A DNA stretch of 64,000 nt from JAIRVZ01 sp031553755 (GCA_031553755.1 JAVBKZ010000068.1:1-64000), one strand, 5' to 3'. Numbered from the stretch's first letter, positions 46,201-54,245 are shown. Program-made: numbers and translations. The notes: generated by a model from the sequence alone, not told the origin.

Positions 46201-48030
46201 ATCGTCTAACGCAAAGTCATTACCCCAGGATTGCACACTGTTATTTACAATTTTCAGAGTCAAGTGGTCTATATTTTCAGGAACATTAAATTTGAAACCG
46301 TAATGCCTCCAGTCATTAGAAGTACGAGGAAAAGAGCCTGTTTCGTAAGTAGCAATTACCGGAGCATCTGCCTCCGGACCTAAAGCCATTGTAAACGTCA
46401 TGTTTGGGGATTGTACTGCAGAATACAGAGATAATATAGAAGGTATATTTAACTCTGCCATCCATGCAGAGAAGACTAACTGGGTTCCCGTACAAAGATT
46501 TTGTAAATTATATACGAAAAATTGCGTTTTGTTCGCTTTCCCTTCTTCCGCCGCGTTTGCTTCCAAAAAATAGCCTCTTGTTGGGTCGTTTTTATAAGTA
46601 TGGTCATCTCTCACATTCCAAAAATATTGATTTGGATTCCAGTGAGGTTCTCCTGTTTTTGATACCATATACACTCCTTCGACCAAACGAGGTAAATCTT
46701 TCCAAGCAGAATTAGTACCGCCCGCATTAGTCAAAGGCTCACTTTTATTGTAAGGATTAGTATTTACATAATAATTTGAATAATAAGGATCTACAAAAGA
46801 TAACGCTGTCGCGTTATATTCCGGATCAGAAATATTATTTCCTCCAAAGGTTTCATTTACGAGTATCGTTCCGGTAAAAGAGTCATCATCCCGTCCATAT
46901 TTCCCATAATTATCTTGTCCCACCATTGTTGCTCCCGAGCGTCCATCAATTTCAATATCCGTACCACCACAATATTTGGAACGGTGAAGTAGGAATATAT
47001 AAGGGATTGTAATATTATTGTAGGGGGCGGAAAGGGTGATGTCTACTTTATATTCATAATAATATCCATCTTCCCATTCGGCTGTTTGACCTGATAAATA
47101 AACAGACTCCGTATCTGTATCTGTAGTATGAGATAAAATACTACCCCAACCTTGTGTTGTGCGAGTTGTTTGATTGATTTGATTAGTTCCTCTTCTAAAC
47201 TGATAAGAAGCAACTCCCGGAATTTTATAAAGTCCTACTGTAGTAGGGACATTGGCACAGATATAATAATCGGCGGCAAAAGGTTTCAATACTGCCAAAT
47301 AAATTTTCGCGGTATTTCCACCCACCGTGTAAGTGATTACATCCACTCCAGTATTTCCATTTGGAGTATAATCCAACAAACCCCTGGAAGTGAGATTAAC
47401 TGTTCCTAAAGCTGCGGTTTCATGGTTGAATGTCACAGCAGGAGGTGTTACTCCTTCCGGAAAACCATCAGCTCCAATATTATCGTAACCGTCATTCGCA
47501 AAAATGTTAATGATTTTGTGCCCGTAACATAAGACAAAATCTTTGTCATCAACAGGAGGTTTCGGAGTAACTGATGCCGCTTGAAGCGAGCCTAAAGAAA
47601 CGAGTAATAATAAAAGCGTTGCTGTATTTTTCTTTTTCGATTTTATTTTTCTCATAACGATAAATATGATAACAAAAGGGATGAATAAAAACCACGCGTC
47701 TTCTACGGGAGCAGGTTCTTCTAAGAGGCCTAATCCATTGAAAGAGATACGTTGTTGTGAATTTGATTGTAATCCGGAAAATGGTTTATAAGATTGATCA
47801 GAACTATACGAATTGAAATATTCTCCATTTCCAAATACCTGTTCTTGTGTGGAGGAAAAAGGTTCTCTATATGCTCCTTCATCGTAATAATTACTCATTT
47901 GAGCTACAAGAGAGGAGGTGTTTAATAAAAAAGTAATAATTAAGAAGAGAAAACCTTTTTTAAAGGTTAGAAAAAAGAAAGGATTAAAAAATATTTTCTT
48001 TTTTTCTTTTTTACAAAATAGTGTTTCCAT
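43207..48030 (-). CDS. Giant surface protein with T9SS-type tail; N-terminus looks like a fusion
   Basis: A 1607-residue frame. Residues 1-43 form a signal peptide; 44-105 are Ser/Tyr-rich ('EGAYREPFSSTQEQVFGNGEYF'); 110-125 form a membrane span. Met126 then starts a second typical signal peptide (MRKIKSKKKNTATLLLLLVS...LQA) leading into the mature 1450-residue exoprotein, so 48030-47656 may be a separate small gene fused in frame, with the large protein starting at 47655. The body has repeated beta-sandwich modules ('SWKDLPRLVEGVYMVSKTG', carbohydrate-binding-like), and the C-terminus ends '...ITIIKITTKLGEKVQKIVLK', a T9SS sorting-domain form. Role unknown; surface display likely. Confidence 0.75.
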   Translation of the reverse strand: METLFCKKEKKKIFFNPFFFLTFKKGFLFLIITFLLNTSSLVAQMSNYYDEGAYREPFSSTQEQVFGNGEYFNSYSSDQSYKPFSGLQSNSQQRISFNGLGLLEEPAPVEDAWFLFIPFVIIFIVMRKIKSKKKNTATLLLLLVSLGSLQAASVTPKPPVDDKDFVLCYGHKIINIFANDGYDNIGADGFPEGVTPPAVTFNHETAALGTVNLTSRGLLDYTPNGNTGVDVITYTVGGNTAKIYLAVLKPFAADYYICANVPTTVGLYKIPGVASYQFRRGTNQINQTTRTTQGWGSILSHTTDTDTESVYLSGQTAEWEDGYYYEYKVDITLSAPYNNITIPYIFLLHRSKYCGGTDIEIDGRSGATMVGQDNYGKYGRDDDSFTGTILVNETFGGNNISDPEYNATALSFVDPYYSNYYVNTNPYNKSEPLTNAGGTNSAWKDLPRLVEGVYMVSKTGEPHWNPNQYFWNVRDDHTYKNDPTRGYFLEANAAEEGKANKTQFFVYNLQNLCTGTQLVFSAWMAELNIPSILSLYSAVQSPNMTFTMALGPEADAPVIATYETGSFPRTSNDWRHYGFKFNVPENIDHLTLKIVNNSVQSWGNDFALDDIQVLVSRPQATAQYENCSGIITGDYNGGTDSYNERRFYAWIYNEFTDNVDDSRWEVVGGNTGIKNTSERAIHDVLSDPVPGYYYRFVVAGDFGNIRSASCRSASAVIQRPNTKIGEWVEDLKAVINPGTNVQITGKVKYIGIADRSNIPVTLYKDAQTSSTKISLTSDSQGNISTTLGTEWLDFKLIIGEIGDAGSGVDPTIAGCPSPRSYEYILERGNIKITPGKICSGEQDTIKISIANANDPNKTYRVDCFLNKDSLPLDAFRMEPFSGFVAPSNMTGSFVVGSTTVYTSYLVAPERKLVYTFTPNGVTGDIVLPLPIEITNAMALTLKNSADLYEKPKGAADNEYQNVSTTDVTLYVGPRETWWVGKSDGNKNDWNDAKNWSHGIPMKCTYVHIPGRLEQVPDSVRPNMTDGLKHFPELKNYHYISNNFLCDTIHFHPGGEVAKTPYLDYEGAKVELEMKRDQWFMSAPPLRDMYFGDFWLEESFNRMQPTVYAMMYQTDNPEIKAYTAETGAWSYPFNTLKETYSPGKGAVIKIDTQGAENAVKDKKPGAYKDTYTFYFPKDSTEYQYYYKPSGRPAGIFDETPRTSYYYTEKDGYFPERYNEANGGRLRTRRHRFIYEDELTFRYAEPINKIGTSYQFEILVLDNLGEIASTVLLANPFMSHLDFNLFYSLNSTKIKNTFKMVNGNGSTDTYITEGDQYFTTFHDGNTTTNSLIPPMQSFIVEKGSEFEKFNGDELQLNTNMSVLNPAGTGYILKSARQEEPEIVNVEILNKDGNREGAISLFYDEFGTHPVQSEAFFTTTISSDGKSMITPAPFLFAGFDNKAYSIHSFTGDKNYIPLGIRYDFTGTFSLKLNKISDMIGEKFDIKLVDSQTGLSRNLKENPVYQFENTTKDVYGRFFLEISKIGSGIKDISAANDNIFVYEKDGMIEVRSEHSNPIYRVDIYSLQGQLLFSKSGVEISELSLKRPHTSGITIIKITTKLGEKVQKIVLK

Positions 48031-48093
48031 AAGTCAATAATGCGTGTGTTGTTGTTTGATGATGTGTGTAAACTAAAAATCTTAAAATCGTTG

Positions 48094-48101
48094 CAAATTT
48101 A
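48094..48101 (-). promoter_or_regulatory. Candidate -7 element of the surface-protein gene
   Basis: TAAATTTG on the minus strand, 64 bp before the frame's first ATG; no upstream TTTG at the right distance. Confidence 0.45.
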
Positions 48102-48238
48102 ATCTATTTTGAATATAAATGTGGAATATGCTTTTTAATTTACACCCTAAATTTGATTTTTTTTACAAATATAGGGTGTTTTTTAGTTAATTTTAACTTT
48201 TTTTTATAAAATTTACATTAAATATTTTTCTTTAATTT

Positions 48239-49711
48239 TTAAGGCTGATTTTTAATTTTTTTGTCCATTGCCGTAGCGGCTTTTCGTCCGTCTCCCATTG
48301 CTAATATAACGGTAGCTCCACCTCTTACAATGTCTCCTCCGGCATATACGTCGGGTAAGTCGGATTGCATTGTATCCTGATTGACGATAACTGTTCCCCA
48401 TTTGCTCACTTGCAATCCTTTGAACTCGCTTGGAATGAGTGGATTAGGAGATACTCCAACGCTTACAATAACAATATCTACATCAATTGTTTCGATAGCG
48501 CCTTCGATGGCCACAGGTTTCCTTCGTCCTGAAGAATCGGGTTCTCCAAGCTCCATTTTTTGTAAACGCATTTGTTTTATCTTGCCTTTTTCGTCTCCAA
48601 GATATTCTATAGGATTATGGAGCGTCAGAAATTCTACGCCTTCTTCTTTCGCGTGTTTTACTTCTTCAATACGGGCGGGCATTTCTTCTTCCGAACGGCG
48701 GTAAACAATCATTGCTCTTTCGGCTCCGAGACGGCGTGCTGTGCGGACAGAATCCATCGCGGTGTTACCTCCACCAATAACTGCGATTCTTTTTCCTTTT
48801 AATACAGGAGTATCCGATTCCGGTTTTCCTGCAGCCATCAGATTTACCCGGGTAAGGTATTCATTTGAAGAAAGCACTCCTACCAGATTTTCTCCGGGAA
48901 TGTTCATGAAATTGGGTAATCCGGCTCCGCTGGCAATAAAAATACCTTTAAATCCGTCTTCATGTAAATCATCGTAACTGATTGTTTTTCCGACAATGCA
49001 GTTAGCTATGAATTTTACTCCCATTTTCCTTAATATGTCAATTTCCACATCTACGATTTCGTTGGGTAACCGAAATTCGGGAATACCATACTTCAATACG
49101 CCTCCGATTTCGTGTAACGCCTCGAAAACAGTTACGTCGTAACCCGATTTTGCCATATCTCCCGCGAAAGACAATCCCGCGGGCCCGGAACCAACGACCG
49201 CAATTTTTATGTTATTTGCGGTCGCAATCGCGGGAACGGACATTTGTCCGCTTTCGCGTTCGTAATCCGCGGCGAAACGTTCTAAGTGTCCGATAGCCAC
49301 GGCTTCTTTTCCCATTTTCAGGTGAATACATTTGCTTTCGCATTGTTTTTCCTGCGGACAAACCCGACCGCACACGGCGGGTAGGGCAGAGGTTTCTTTC
49401 AGCGTTTTTGCCGCGTCGAGAAATGCTTCCCTTTCAATATTTTTAATGAATTCGGGTATGTTTATTTCGACCGGACAACCGGTTATACAAGCCGGAGCAG
49501 GACAGTCTAAACAACGTTTGGCTTCTAATAAGGCTTGTTCTTTTGTTAATCCTAAGTTGACCTCTTCATAGTTGTGGCTACGATATTCGGCATCAAGTTC
49601 ATTCATGTGAACACGAGGAATATCTGCCCTTTCTTTATTTTTCATTTGTTTGCGTAAGTCTTCCCTCCACGGTTCGTTACGTCTTACTTTTAAATATTCT
49701 TCTGTTGCCAT
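48239..49711 (-). CDS. nfnB: NfnB / GltD-like NADPH-dependent flavoprotein
   Basis: Large subunit of an NADH-dependent ferredoxin:NADP oxidoreductase, or a GltD-like small subunit of glutamate synthase. The 490-residue protein has Cys67, 70, 75, 79 and Cys114, 118, 124, 128 for two [4Fe-4S] clusters, then an FAD loop 'VGSGPAGLSFAGDMAKSG' (about 174) and an NADPH loop 'VIGGGNTAMDSVRTARRLG'. It follows nfnA by 4 bp and no gltB (large glutamate synthase) is in the window, so the electron-bifurcating Nfn role is the better fit. It would balance NADH, NADPH and ferredoxin in an anaerobe. Confidence 0.85.
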   Translation of the reverse strand: MATEEYLKVRRNEPWREDLRKQMKNKERADIPRVHMNELDAEYRSHNYEEVNLGLTKEQALLEAKRCLDCPAPACITGCPVEINIPEFIKNIEREAFLDAAKTLKETSALPAVCGRVCPQEKQCESKCIHLKMGKEAVAIGHLERFAADYERESGQMSVPAIATANNIKIAVVGSGPAGLSFAGDMAKSGYDVTVFEALHEIGGVLKYGIPEFRLPNEIVDVEIDILRKMGVKFIANCIVGKTISYDDLHEDGFKGIFIASGAGLPNFMNIPGENLVGVLSSNEYLTRVNLMAAGKPESDTPVLKGKRIAVIGGGNTAMDSVRTARRLGAERAMIVYRRSEEEMPARIEEVKHAKEEGVEFLTLHNPIEYLGDEKGKIKQMRLQKMELGEPDSSGRRKPVAIEGAIETIDVDIVIVSVGVSPNPLIPSEFKGLQVSKWGTVIVNQDTMQSDLPDVYAGGDIVRGGATVILAMGDGRKAATAMDKKIKNQP

Positions 49712-49715
49712 ACAA

Positions 49716-50507
49716 TTATTCCATGTCTTTATAAGCGCTGAGTCTCATCAGCATTTCATCAAAATCTACTTGATGTGCATCAAATTCCGGGCCATCTACG
49801 CAAACGAATTTTGTTTTTCCTCCTACAGTAATGCGGCACGCGCCACACATGCCTGTTCCGTCGACCATAATTGTGTTGAGAGAAGCAACGGTAGGTACAT
49901 CATATTTTTTTGTCAAAAGCGTTACGAATTTCATCATGATAGCCGGTCCGATAGTAACACACAGATTTACTTTTTCACGTTGAATTATTTCTTCAACACC
50001 ATTAGTAACCAATCCTTTCTGGCCGTAAGAACCATCATCGGTCATGATAATCACTTCGTCTGATAATTCTTTCATTTCTTTCTCTAAAATGACAAGTTCT
50101 TTGGTTCGTGCGGCTAAAACGGTAATTACTTTATTTCCGGCAGCTTTCATCGCATCAACTATAGGTAGCATCGGGGCGGTTCCTACACCTCCACAAGCGC
50201 ATACGACTGTCCCGAAATTTTCGATATGGGTGGCTTTTCCTAAAGGACCAACTAAATCGGTGATATAATCTCCTTCGTTCAGGGCGCATATTTTTTTAGA
50301 AGAACCTCCAACGGCTTGAATGACTAAAGTGATTGTTCCTTTATCTTTATTGGCAGACGCGATGGTCAAAGGAATACGTTCTCCATATTTACCAATTTTT
50401 ACGATAACAAAGTGCCCCGCTTTCCTTGATTTGGCAATTAAAGGGGTTTCTACTTCAAATTTAACTACGTTTTCGGAGAGATACTCCTTTTTTACGATTT
50501 TATTCAT
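49716..50507 (-). CDS. nfnA: NfnA-like FAD/[2Fe-2S] reductase subunit
   Basis: Ferredoxin-NADP-reductase fold protein of 263 residues: FAD-binding 'RIPLTIASANKDKGTITLVIQAVG', NAD-binding 'VCACGGVGTAPMLPIVDAMKAAG' and a C-terminal [2Fe-2S] site with Cys in 'GTGMCGACRITVGGKTKFVC'. PyrK-like proteins of pyrimidine synthesis share this architecture, but the adjacent NfnB-like gene, 4 bp downstream, makes the Nfn or sulfide-dehydrogenase pair far more likely. Cytoplasmic. TAATTTTG at 50637-50630 (minus) is a candidate promoter core. Confidence 0.88.
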   Translation of the reverse strand: MNKIVKKEYLSENVVKFEVETPLIAKSRKAGHFVIVKIGKYGERIPLTIASANKDKGTITLVIQAVGGSSKKICALNEGDYITDLVGPLGKATHIENFGTVVCACGGVGTAPMLPIVDAMKAAGNKVITVLAARTKELVILEKEMKELSDEVIIMTDDGSYGQKGLVTNGVEEIIQREKVNLCVTIGPAIMMKFVTLLTKKYDVPTVASLNTIMVDGTGMCGACRITVGGKTKFVCVDGPEFDAHQVDFDEMLMRLSAYKDME

Positions 50508-50629
50508 TTCAAATTAGTAAACAAGTAGACAAGTAAATGAGTGTACAAATTGATTTTCATAAAAATACAATAAATAGCAACTTGAATTTATTTACGAATA
50601 ACATGTCGCTGATTTTTATATTTAGGCTG

Positions 50630-50637
50630 CAAAATTA
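50630..50637 (-). promoter_or_regulatory. Candidate -7 element of nfnAB
   Basis: TAATTTTG on the minus strand, 123 bp before the nfnA start; the long leader has no obvious structure. Confidence 0.4.
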
Positions 50638-50776
50638 TATAAATTATATGTATTATAAAGAATTATGTCGAAAAATGTGATGTTTTATAAATAATTTATA
50701 CTGATAACTACCGGTTAAACCCTAACTAGGTTTTGAACCCTGTTAGAGTATTTCCAATAATCCTCGTTCCTTATCC

Positions 50777-50855
50777 TTATAAAGACACGAAGCACGTCAT
50801 TATAAAGACACGGATATCTTATCCCTTGTCGTCAGTTTGAATTGACGGCAAGGGA
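50777..50855. repeat. 13-bp direct repeat and a 12-bp hairpin in intergenic DNA
   Basis: TTATAAAGACACG occurs at 50777-50789 and 50800-50812. Just after it, CCCTTGTCGTCA and TGACGGCAAGGG form a hairpin with one mismatch (about 50823-50854). This is part of the 544-bp gap between nfnA and the PD-(D/E)XK gene, which otherwise holds a CACGGAG-family copy and promoter elements. Confidence 0.6.
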
Positions 50856-50871
50856 GGATATTTGAATATTT

Positions 50872-50936
50872 AAACACAGAGTTTCACAGAGTAAAACAAT
50901 ACTCCGTGAATAAACTTTTTCCACTCTGCGTTTGAT
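50872..50936. repeat. Copy of the CACGGAG intergenic repeat family
   Basis: TTCACAGAGTA (50883-50893) pairs with TACTCCGTGAA (50900-50910) with one G-T pair, followed by TAAACTTTTTCCACTCTG. It is inverted relative to the copy at 39685. Confidence 0.7.
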
Positions 50937-50990
50937 AAAAAATCGAGACAAATTCAGTATCAAATATTTTTCTGGTAAAAGAAGATTCAT

Positions 50991-50998
50991 TATTTTTG
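50991..50998 (+). promoter_or_regulatory. Candidate -7 element of the PD-(D/E)XK gene
   Basis: TATTTTTG matches TAnnTTTG, 53 bp before the chosen ATG. Confidence 0.45.
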
Positions 50999-51051
50999 CG
51001 TTGTTATTTACCGAAACTTACAATTTTATTAACATAAAAACCAAATGTATT

Positions 51052-51951
51052 ATGGCTGAAATTATCAAAACTAAGTATCTCAATCCTTTAACTGATTTTG
51101 GATTCAAACGTATCTTCGGATCGGAAACGAACAAAGAATTGTTGATTAATTTTCTCAATGAATTGATTCAGGATCAGGGAAAAATCATCAACCTGAATTA
51201 CCTGAAAACCGAACAGTTGGGAGAACGGGAAACTGACCGGAAAGCTATTTTCGACATTTATTGCAAAACCGACTGTGGCAAATATTTTATAGTTGAATTA
51301 CAAAGGGTACGTCAAGCGCACTTCAAGGAAAGAAGCATCTATTACTCCACTTTTCCGATTCAATCACAGGCAAAGAAAGGGAAATGGGATTTTCAATTGA
51401 GTGCTGTTTATACAATATCTATTGTAGATTTTATCTTGTTTGATAAGAATGAATATTATTTCCACGATGTGATGCTGATAGAAAAACAAACGGGCGAAGT
51501 GTTTTATGACAAACTGGTTTACAAATATTTGGAGTTGCCAAAATTCAATAAAAAATTAGACGAACTTACAACAAATTTCGACCGTTGGATGTATTTATTA
51601 AAGGAGTTGCCCTCATTTGAAAACCGTCCTCCGGAATTGCAAGGAAGAGTTTTCGACACTTTATTCCGGGCAGTCGAGATTTCACAATTAACGACAAAAG
51701 AAATGGAAGAATACAAGAAAAGTGTAACAGAATACGCCGATGTTCAGGACGCCATGCTTTATGCCAGAGAAGAAGGGTTTTCTGAAGGTGTAGAGAAAGG
51801 GCGTGAAGAGGGTGTAGAAAAAGGTAGAGAGGAAGGAGAAGTCCAAAAAAGTTTAGAAATAGCGAAAAACTGTTTGAAAAAAGGGTTTTCCATAGAAACG
51901 ATTGCTGAAATTACAGGTTTATCTCCGATGCAGATTGAATCGTTAAAATAA
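51052..51951 (+). CDS. Rpn/PD-(D/E)XK nuclease family transposase-like protein
   Basis: A 299-residue protein, starting at MAEIIKTKYLNP because the upstream in-frame 40 codons cross a repeat and a promoter. It matches the 'PD-(D/E)XK nuclease family transposase' group: 'LNPLTDFGFKRIFGSETNKELLINFLNELI', the catalytic 'DIYCKTDCGKYFIVELQ' with Asp and Glu-x-Gln, and 'RSIYYSTFPIQSQA'. The C-terminus contains tandem EKGREEG repeats (about 250-275). Relatives of RpnA are recombination-promoting nucleases; whether this one moves is unknown. Stand-alone, common in gut Bacteroidota, often in many copies. Confidence 0.85.
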   Translation: MAEIIKTKYLNPLTDFGFKRIFGSETNKELLINFLNELIQDQGKIINLNYLKTEQLGERETDRKAIFDIYCKTDCGKYFIVELQRVRQAHFKERSIYYSTFPIQSQAKKGKWDFQLSAVYTISIVDFILFDKNEYYFHDVMLIEKQTGEVFYDKLVYKYLELPKFNKKLDELTTNFDRWMYLLKELPSFENRPPELQGRVFDTLFRAVEISQLTTKEMEEYKKSVTEYADVQDAMLYAREEGFSEGVEKGREEGVEKGREEGEVQKSLEIAKNCLKKGFSIETIAEITGLSPMQIESLK

Positions 51952-52006
51952 TCCTCCCTAACTCGTTTGTCGATATATTTAACAACGAATTTGTCTTGAC
52001 TTCAAT

Positions 52007-52038
52007 AAAAAAATCCCCGAAGCAACAACTCTTCGGGG
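52007..52038 (-). terminator. Terminator of small-peptide cassette copy B
   Basis: Same 8-bp CCCCGAAG/CTTCGGGG stem and AGTTGTTG loop as in copy A, with a T-run on the minus strand. It also lies between this cassette and the convergent PD-(D/E)XK gene. Confidence 0.92.
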
Positions 52039-52160
52039 AAACACACTATATTTAATTAATAATTAACAATGGAGAGTGGAAAATGGAGAATTTTAATATC
52101 CTCTAAATATCTTAAAAACAATGAATATCTTAATATCAACCAATACCTATTAATATCTTT

Positions 52161-52307
52161 TTATTGTAGGATCGTAACCAAATTACCCATGAAGTGAGAA
52201 ACTACCGCGTATCCTATAAGTAAAAACATAAAAGCGAAAACTTTGATTTGTCCGTTGATTCTTTTTTGATTTTCGTTGTTGCTGTTGTTGTTAATTGTTG
52301 CGTTCAT
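52161..52307 (-). CDS. Asn-rich single-span membrane peptide, copy B (48 aa)
   Basis: Starts at the ATG homologous to copy A (MNATINNNSNNENQKRINGQ); a longer frame would add 41 residues that are read from the leader and are not conserved in copy A. It differs from copy A by a Ser insertion in the Asn run, Val for Thr after 'GQIK', and Phe for Ser in 'FAFMF'; the rest, including 'GYAVVSHFMGNLVTILQ', is identical. Such unequal conservation (helix and tail fixed, head flexible) suggests selection on the protein. Function unknown. Confidence 0.75.
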   Translation of the reverse strand: MNATINNNSNNENQKRINGQIKVFAFMFLLIGYAVVSHFMGNLVTILQ

Positions 52308-52366
52308 GTTGTTTAATTTTTTAATTGTTGCGTGTGTTTGTTGTTTAATTACAATGCAAATGTACG

Positions 52367-52374
52367 GCTGAATT
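52367..52374 (-). promoter_or_regulatory. Conserved -7 element of small-peptide copy B
   Basis: TACATTTG on the minus strand with the same flanks (GGTTTGGAATTC on its upstream side) as in copy A. Confidence 0.6.
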
Positions 52375-52608
52375 CCAAACCGGAAGAATAATTGTTTTAA
52401 TAAATAAAAATAATTACTATTCGTTAACAAATACTGAATTTTAACACCTATATTTTAATTAATTTTTTACAAAATTCAGGAAAATAATAGAAAATATAGG
52501 AAATTAGGAGAAGTTACAAAGAGTTAGGGGAAATAATATGAATGTTTTTTACATTTACAAAGTTGACTGATTCTTTAGGCTGCTTTAAATAAAGATTAAA
52601 CGCGGAAA

Positions 52609-52639
52609 TTGCAAAAAATGATAATTTTTCCTACCTTTG
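52609..52639 (+). promoter_or_regulatory. Promoter of hipBA
   Basis: TTG at 52609-52611, 20-bp spacer and TACCTTTG at 52632-52639 fit the Bacteroidota consensus. Confidence 0.65.
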
Positions 52640-52682
52640 TAATTGTGTAAAAACACATAATTAATGTAGTTTTATTAATGTA
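52640..52682 (+). promoter_or_regulatory. Candidate HipB operator region
   Basis: Directly after the -7 element lies an imperfect palindrome, TAATTGTGT and ACACATAATTA around AAA (52640-52663), then the direct repeat TTAATGTA at 52661-52668 and 52675-52682. Toxin-antitoxin operons are usually autoregulated by the antitoxin at such sites; the assignment is by position only. Confidence 0.5.
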
Positions 52683-52685
52683 ATT

Positions 52686-53003
52686 ATGAATATTAACGCA
52701 ATTATAAATAAATCTCCAGATGCAATTTTAGATGGAATTGCTGAAAGAGTTAAAGATAGAAGACTTGAACAAAATCTGACACAAAAAGCTTTTGCTAAAC
52801 GTGTCGGCGTTGGCTATGATGTCTATCGTAAATTTGAAAACACAGGAGAAATCACTCTTCGCAACTTGGTTTTATGCGCTATTGCTTTAGATGATGTGGA
52901 AAATTTTGTGGAACTGTTTACAAAAAAATCATATCAAAGCATTGATGAACTATTGAAAACTCAGGAACTCAAAAAGAGAAAGAGAGGAACTCGTAGTGAA
53001 TAA
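52686..53003 (+). CDS. hipB: HipB-type helix-turn-helix antitoxin
   Basis: A 105-residue DNA-binding protein with an Xre-type HTH (about 23-75: 'RLEQNLTQKAFAKRVGVGYDVYRKFENTGEITLRNLVLCAIALD') and a basic C-terminal tail. It should repress its own operon and bind and inhibit the HipA-like kinase whose frame overlaps its end by 8 bp. The order antitoxin-toxin with overlap is the classic hipBA arrangement. Confidence 0.88.
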   Translation: MNINAIINKSPDAILDGIAERVKDRRLEQNLTQKAFAKRVGVGYDVYRKFENTGEITLRNLVLCAIALDDVENFVELFTKKSYQSIDELLKTQELKKRKRGTRSE

Positions 53004-54081
53004 ATTGAAAGTCATCGAAGTTTTTATGAACAGCATAAAAATTGGAAGAATTGCCACAACTCCCGATTTTCTTTGCGCATTTGAATATGATGCTGATTAT
53101 TTATCATCCGGCAGCTCCATTTCTCCGTTTAATCTACCTCTCAAACCTGAAGTATTTATAGCCAAACGTACTCCTTTTAACGGTGGATTTGGGGTATTTG
53201 ATGATAGTTTACCTGACGGTTGGGGAAACCTCATCCTTGACAGATATCTTAAAAGTAAAGGCATTGATCCGAACAAACTCACTCTTCTTCAAAGATTGGC
53301 TTTAGTTGGCAATACAGGGCGAGGCGCTTTAGAATACCAACCGGATTATAGTGAATCTTCTTCTGATGAAATTATTGATTTTGACAATTTGGCTAATGAA
53401 GCGGAAAAAATTCTTACAACTGATTATGAAGGAGAATCTCTCGATACTTTGTATAAATTTGGAGGCTCTTCCGGTGGCGCAAGACCAAAAGTATTTGTAA
53501 AAATTGATGGCAAAGAATGGCTTGTCAAGTTTAAATCTACAATTGACCCAATAGATGCAGGGAAAATAGAATATGAATATTCTCTATTAGCAAAAAAATG
53601 CGGTATCAATATGCCTGAAACAAGCTTGTTTGAAGGAAAGTATTTCGGAGTAGAACGATTCGATAGAACTCTACGTGGAAAAATTCATACCATAAGCGCG
53701 GCTGGGTTGCTGAATGCCGATTACAGAGTACCAAGCCTTGATTATGGCGACTTATTACAACTGTGTCATATCCTGACAAAAAACATGGAAGAGGTTTACA
53801 TGCTTTTCCGTCAAATGGTGTTTAATATAGCCATCAAGAATCGTGATGACCATGTAAAAAACTTTTCATTCCAACTGCTTAACGGAGAGTGGAAGCTTTC
53901 TCCTGCATACGACCTTCTGCCAAGTAATGGTTTTAATGGATTCCATACAACAACTGTCAATAATAATGGCGAACCTACTACAAATGATATAATGGCTGTA
54001 GCGGCAAAAGTCGGTCTGAATAAACAACGGGCAACAGAAATAATGCTAGAAATAAATACGATTGTTGGAGAGTATAAATAA
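52996..54081 (+). CDS. hipA: HipA-type Ser/Thr kinase toxin
   Basis: Kinase of 361 residues, shorter than E. coli HipA (440) but with all core motifs: N-terminal subdomain with 'FDDSLPDGWGNLILDRYL', glycine-rich ATP loop 'GGSSGGARPKV' (about 155-165), catalytic loop 'NRDDHVKNFSF' (about 281-291, Asp as base) and metal loop 'LSPAYDLLPS' (about 303-312). E. coli HipA phosphorylates glutamyl-tRNA synthetase and causes persistence; the target here is inferred only. Starts within hipB, so translation is coupled. The gene is complete. Confidence 0.9.
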   Translation: MNKLKVIEVFMNSIKIGRIATTPDFLCAFEYDADYLSSGSSISPFNLPLKPEVFIAKRTPFNGGFGVFDDSLPDGWGNLILDRYLKSKGIDPNKLTLLQRLALVGNTGRGALEYQPDYSESSSDEIIDFDNLANEAEKILTTDYEGESLDTLYKFGGSSGGARPKVFVKIDGKEWLVKFKSTIDPIDAGKIEYEYSLLAKKCGINMPETSLFEGKYFGVERFDRTLRGKIHTISAAGLLNADYRVPSLDYGDLLQLCHILTKNMEEVYMLFRQMVFNIAIKNRDDHVKNFSFQLLNGEWKLSPAYDLLPSNGFNGFHTTTVNNNGEPTTNDIMAVAAKVGLNKQRATEIMLEINTIVGEYK

Positions 54082-54149
54082 TTAGCACACAAAATACACG
54101 GAATATACGGAAAATATAGATTTTTATATTTTTACGATGTTTTTATAAT

Positions 54150-54213
54150 TAGCAATATAAAAATTATCAGATTGTGTTATTCAGTATAATCTGTGTAATC
54201 CGTGTGCTTCGAG
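54150..54213. repeat. 'ATCCGTGTGCTT' intergenic repeat
   Basis: The end (AATCTGTGTAATCCGTGTGCTT) matches the block at 39765-39797. A related CGGAATATACGG lies at 54097. It sits between hipA and the convergent T9SS remnant. Confidence 0.45.
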
Positions 54214-54245
54214 TTCCTTTTTAGACAGCCTCTTGGAAAATAATG

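Larger units (their letters stand above)
52005..52500 (-). repeat. Copy B of the duplicated small-peptide cassette
   Basis: Inverted relative to copy A. Promoter core, leader, ORF, GATATT array and terminator all align. The leader is about 30 nt shorter because part of the ACACAC-rich stretch is missing. The flanks beyond the terminator and beyond position 52500 are unrelated to those of copy A. Confidence 0.85.

Noticed and set aside
48239..50507. Glutamate synthase (GltD) as the only reading of the Cys-rich flavoprotein
   Set aside because: The protein does resemble GltD, but it is paired with an NfnA-like reductase 4 bp away and no GltB is present. The Nfn reading explains both genes.
50932..51051. 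40-residue extension of the PD-(D/E)XK protein
   Set aside because: It crosses a repeat copy and a TATTTTTG promoter core; family proteins start at the MAEIIKTKYLNP position.
52308..52430. 41-residue extension of small-peptide copy B
   Set aside because: The extension is read from the leader and promoter area and has no counterpart in copy A, whose in-frame leader has stops.
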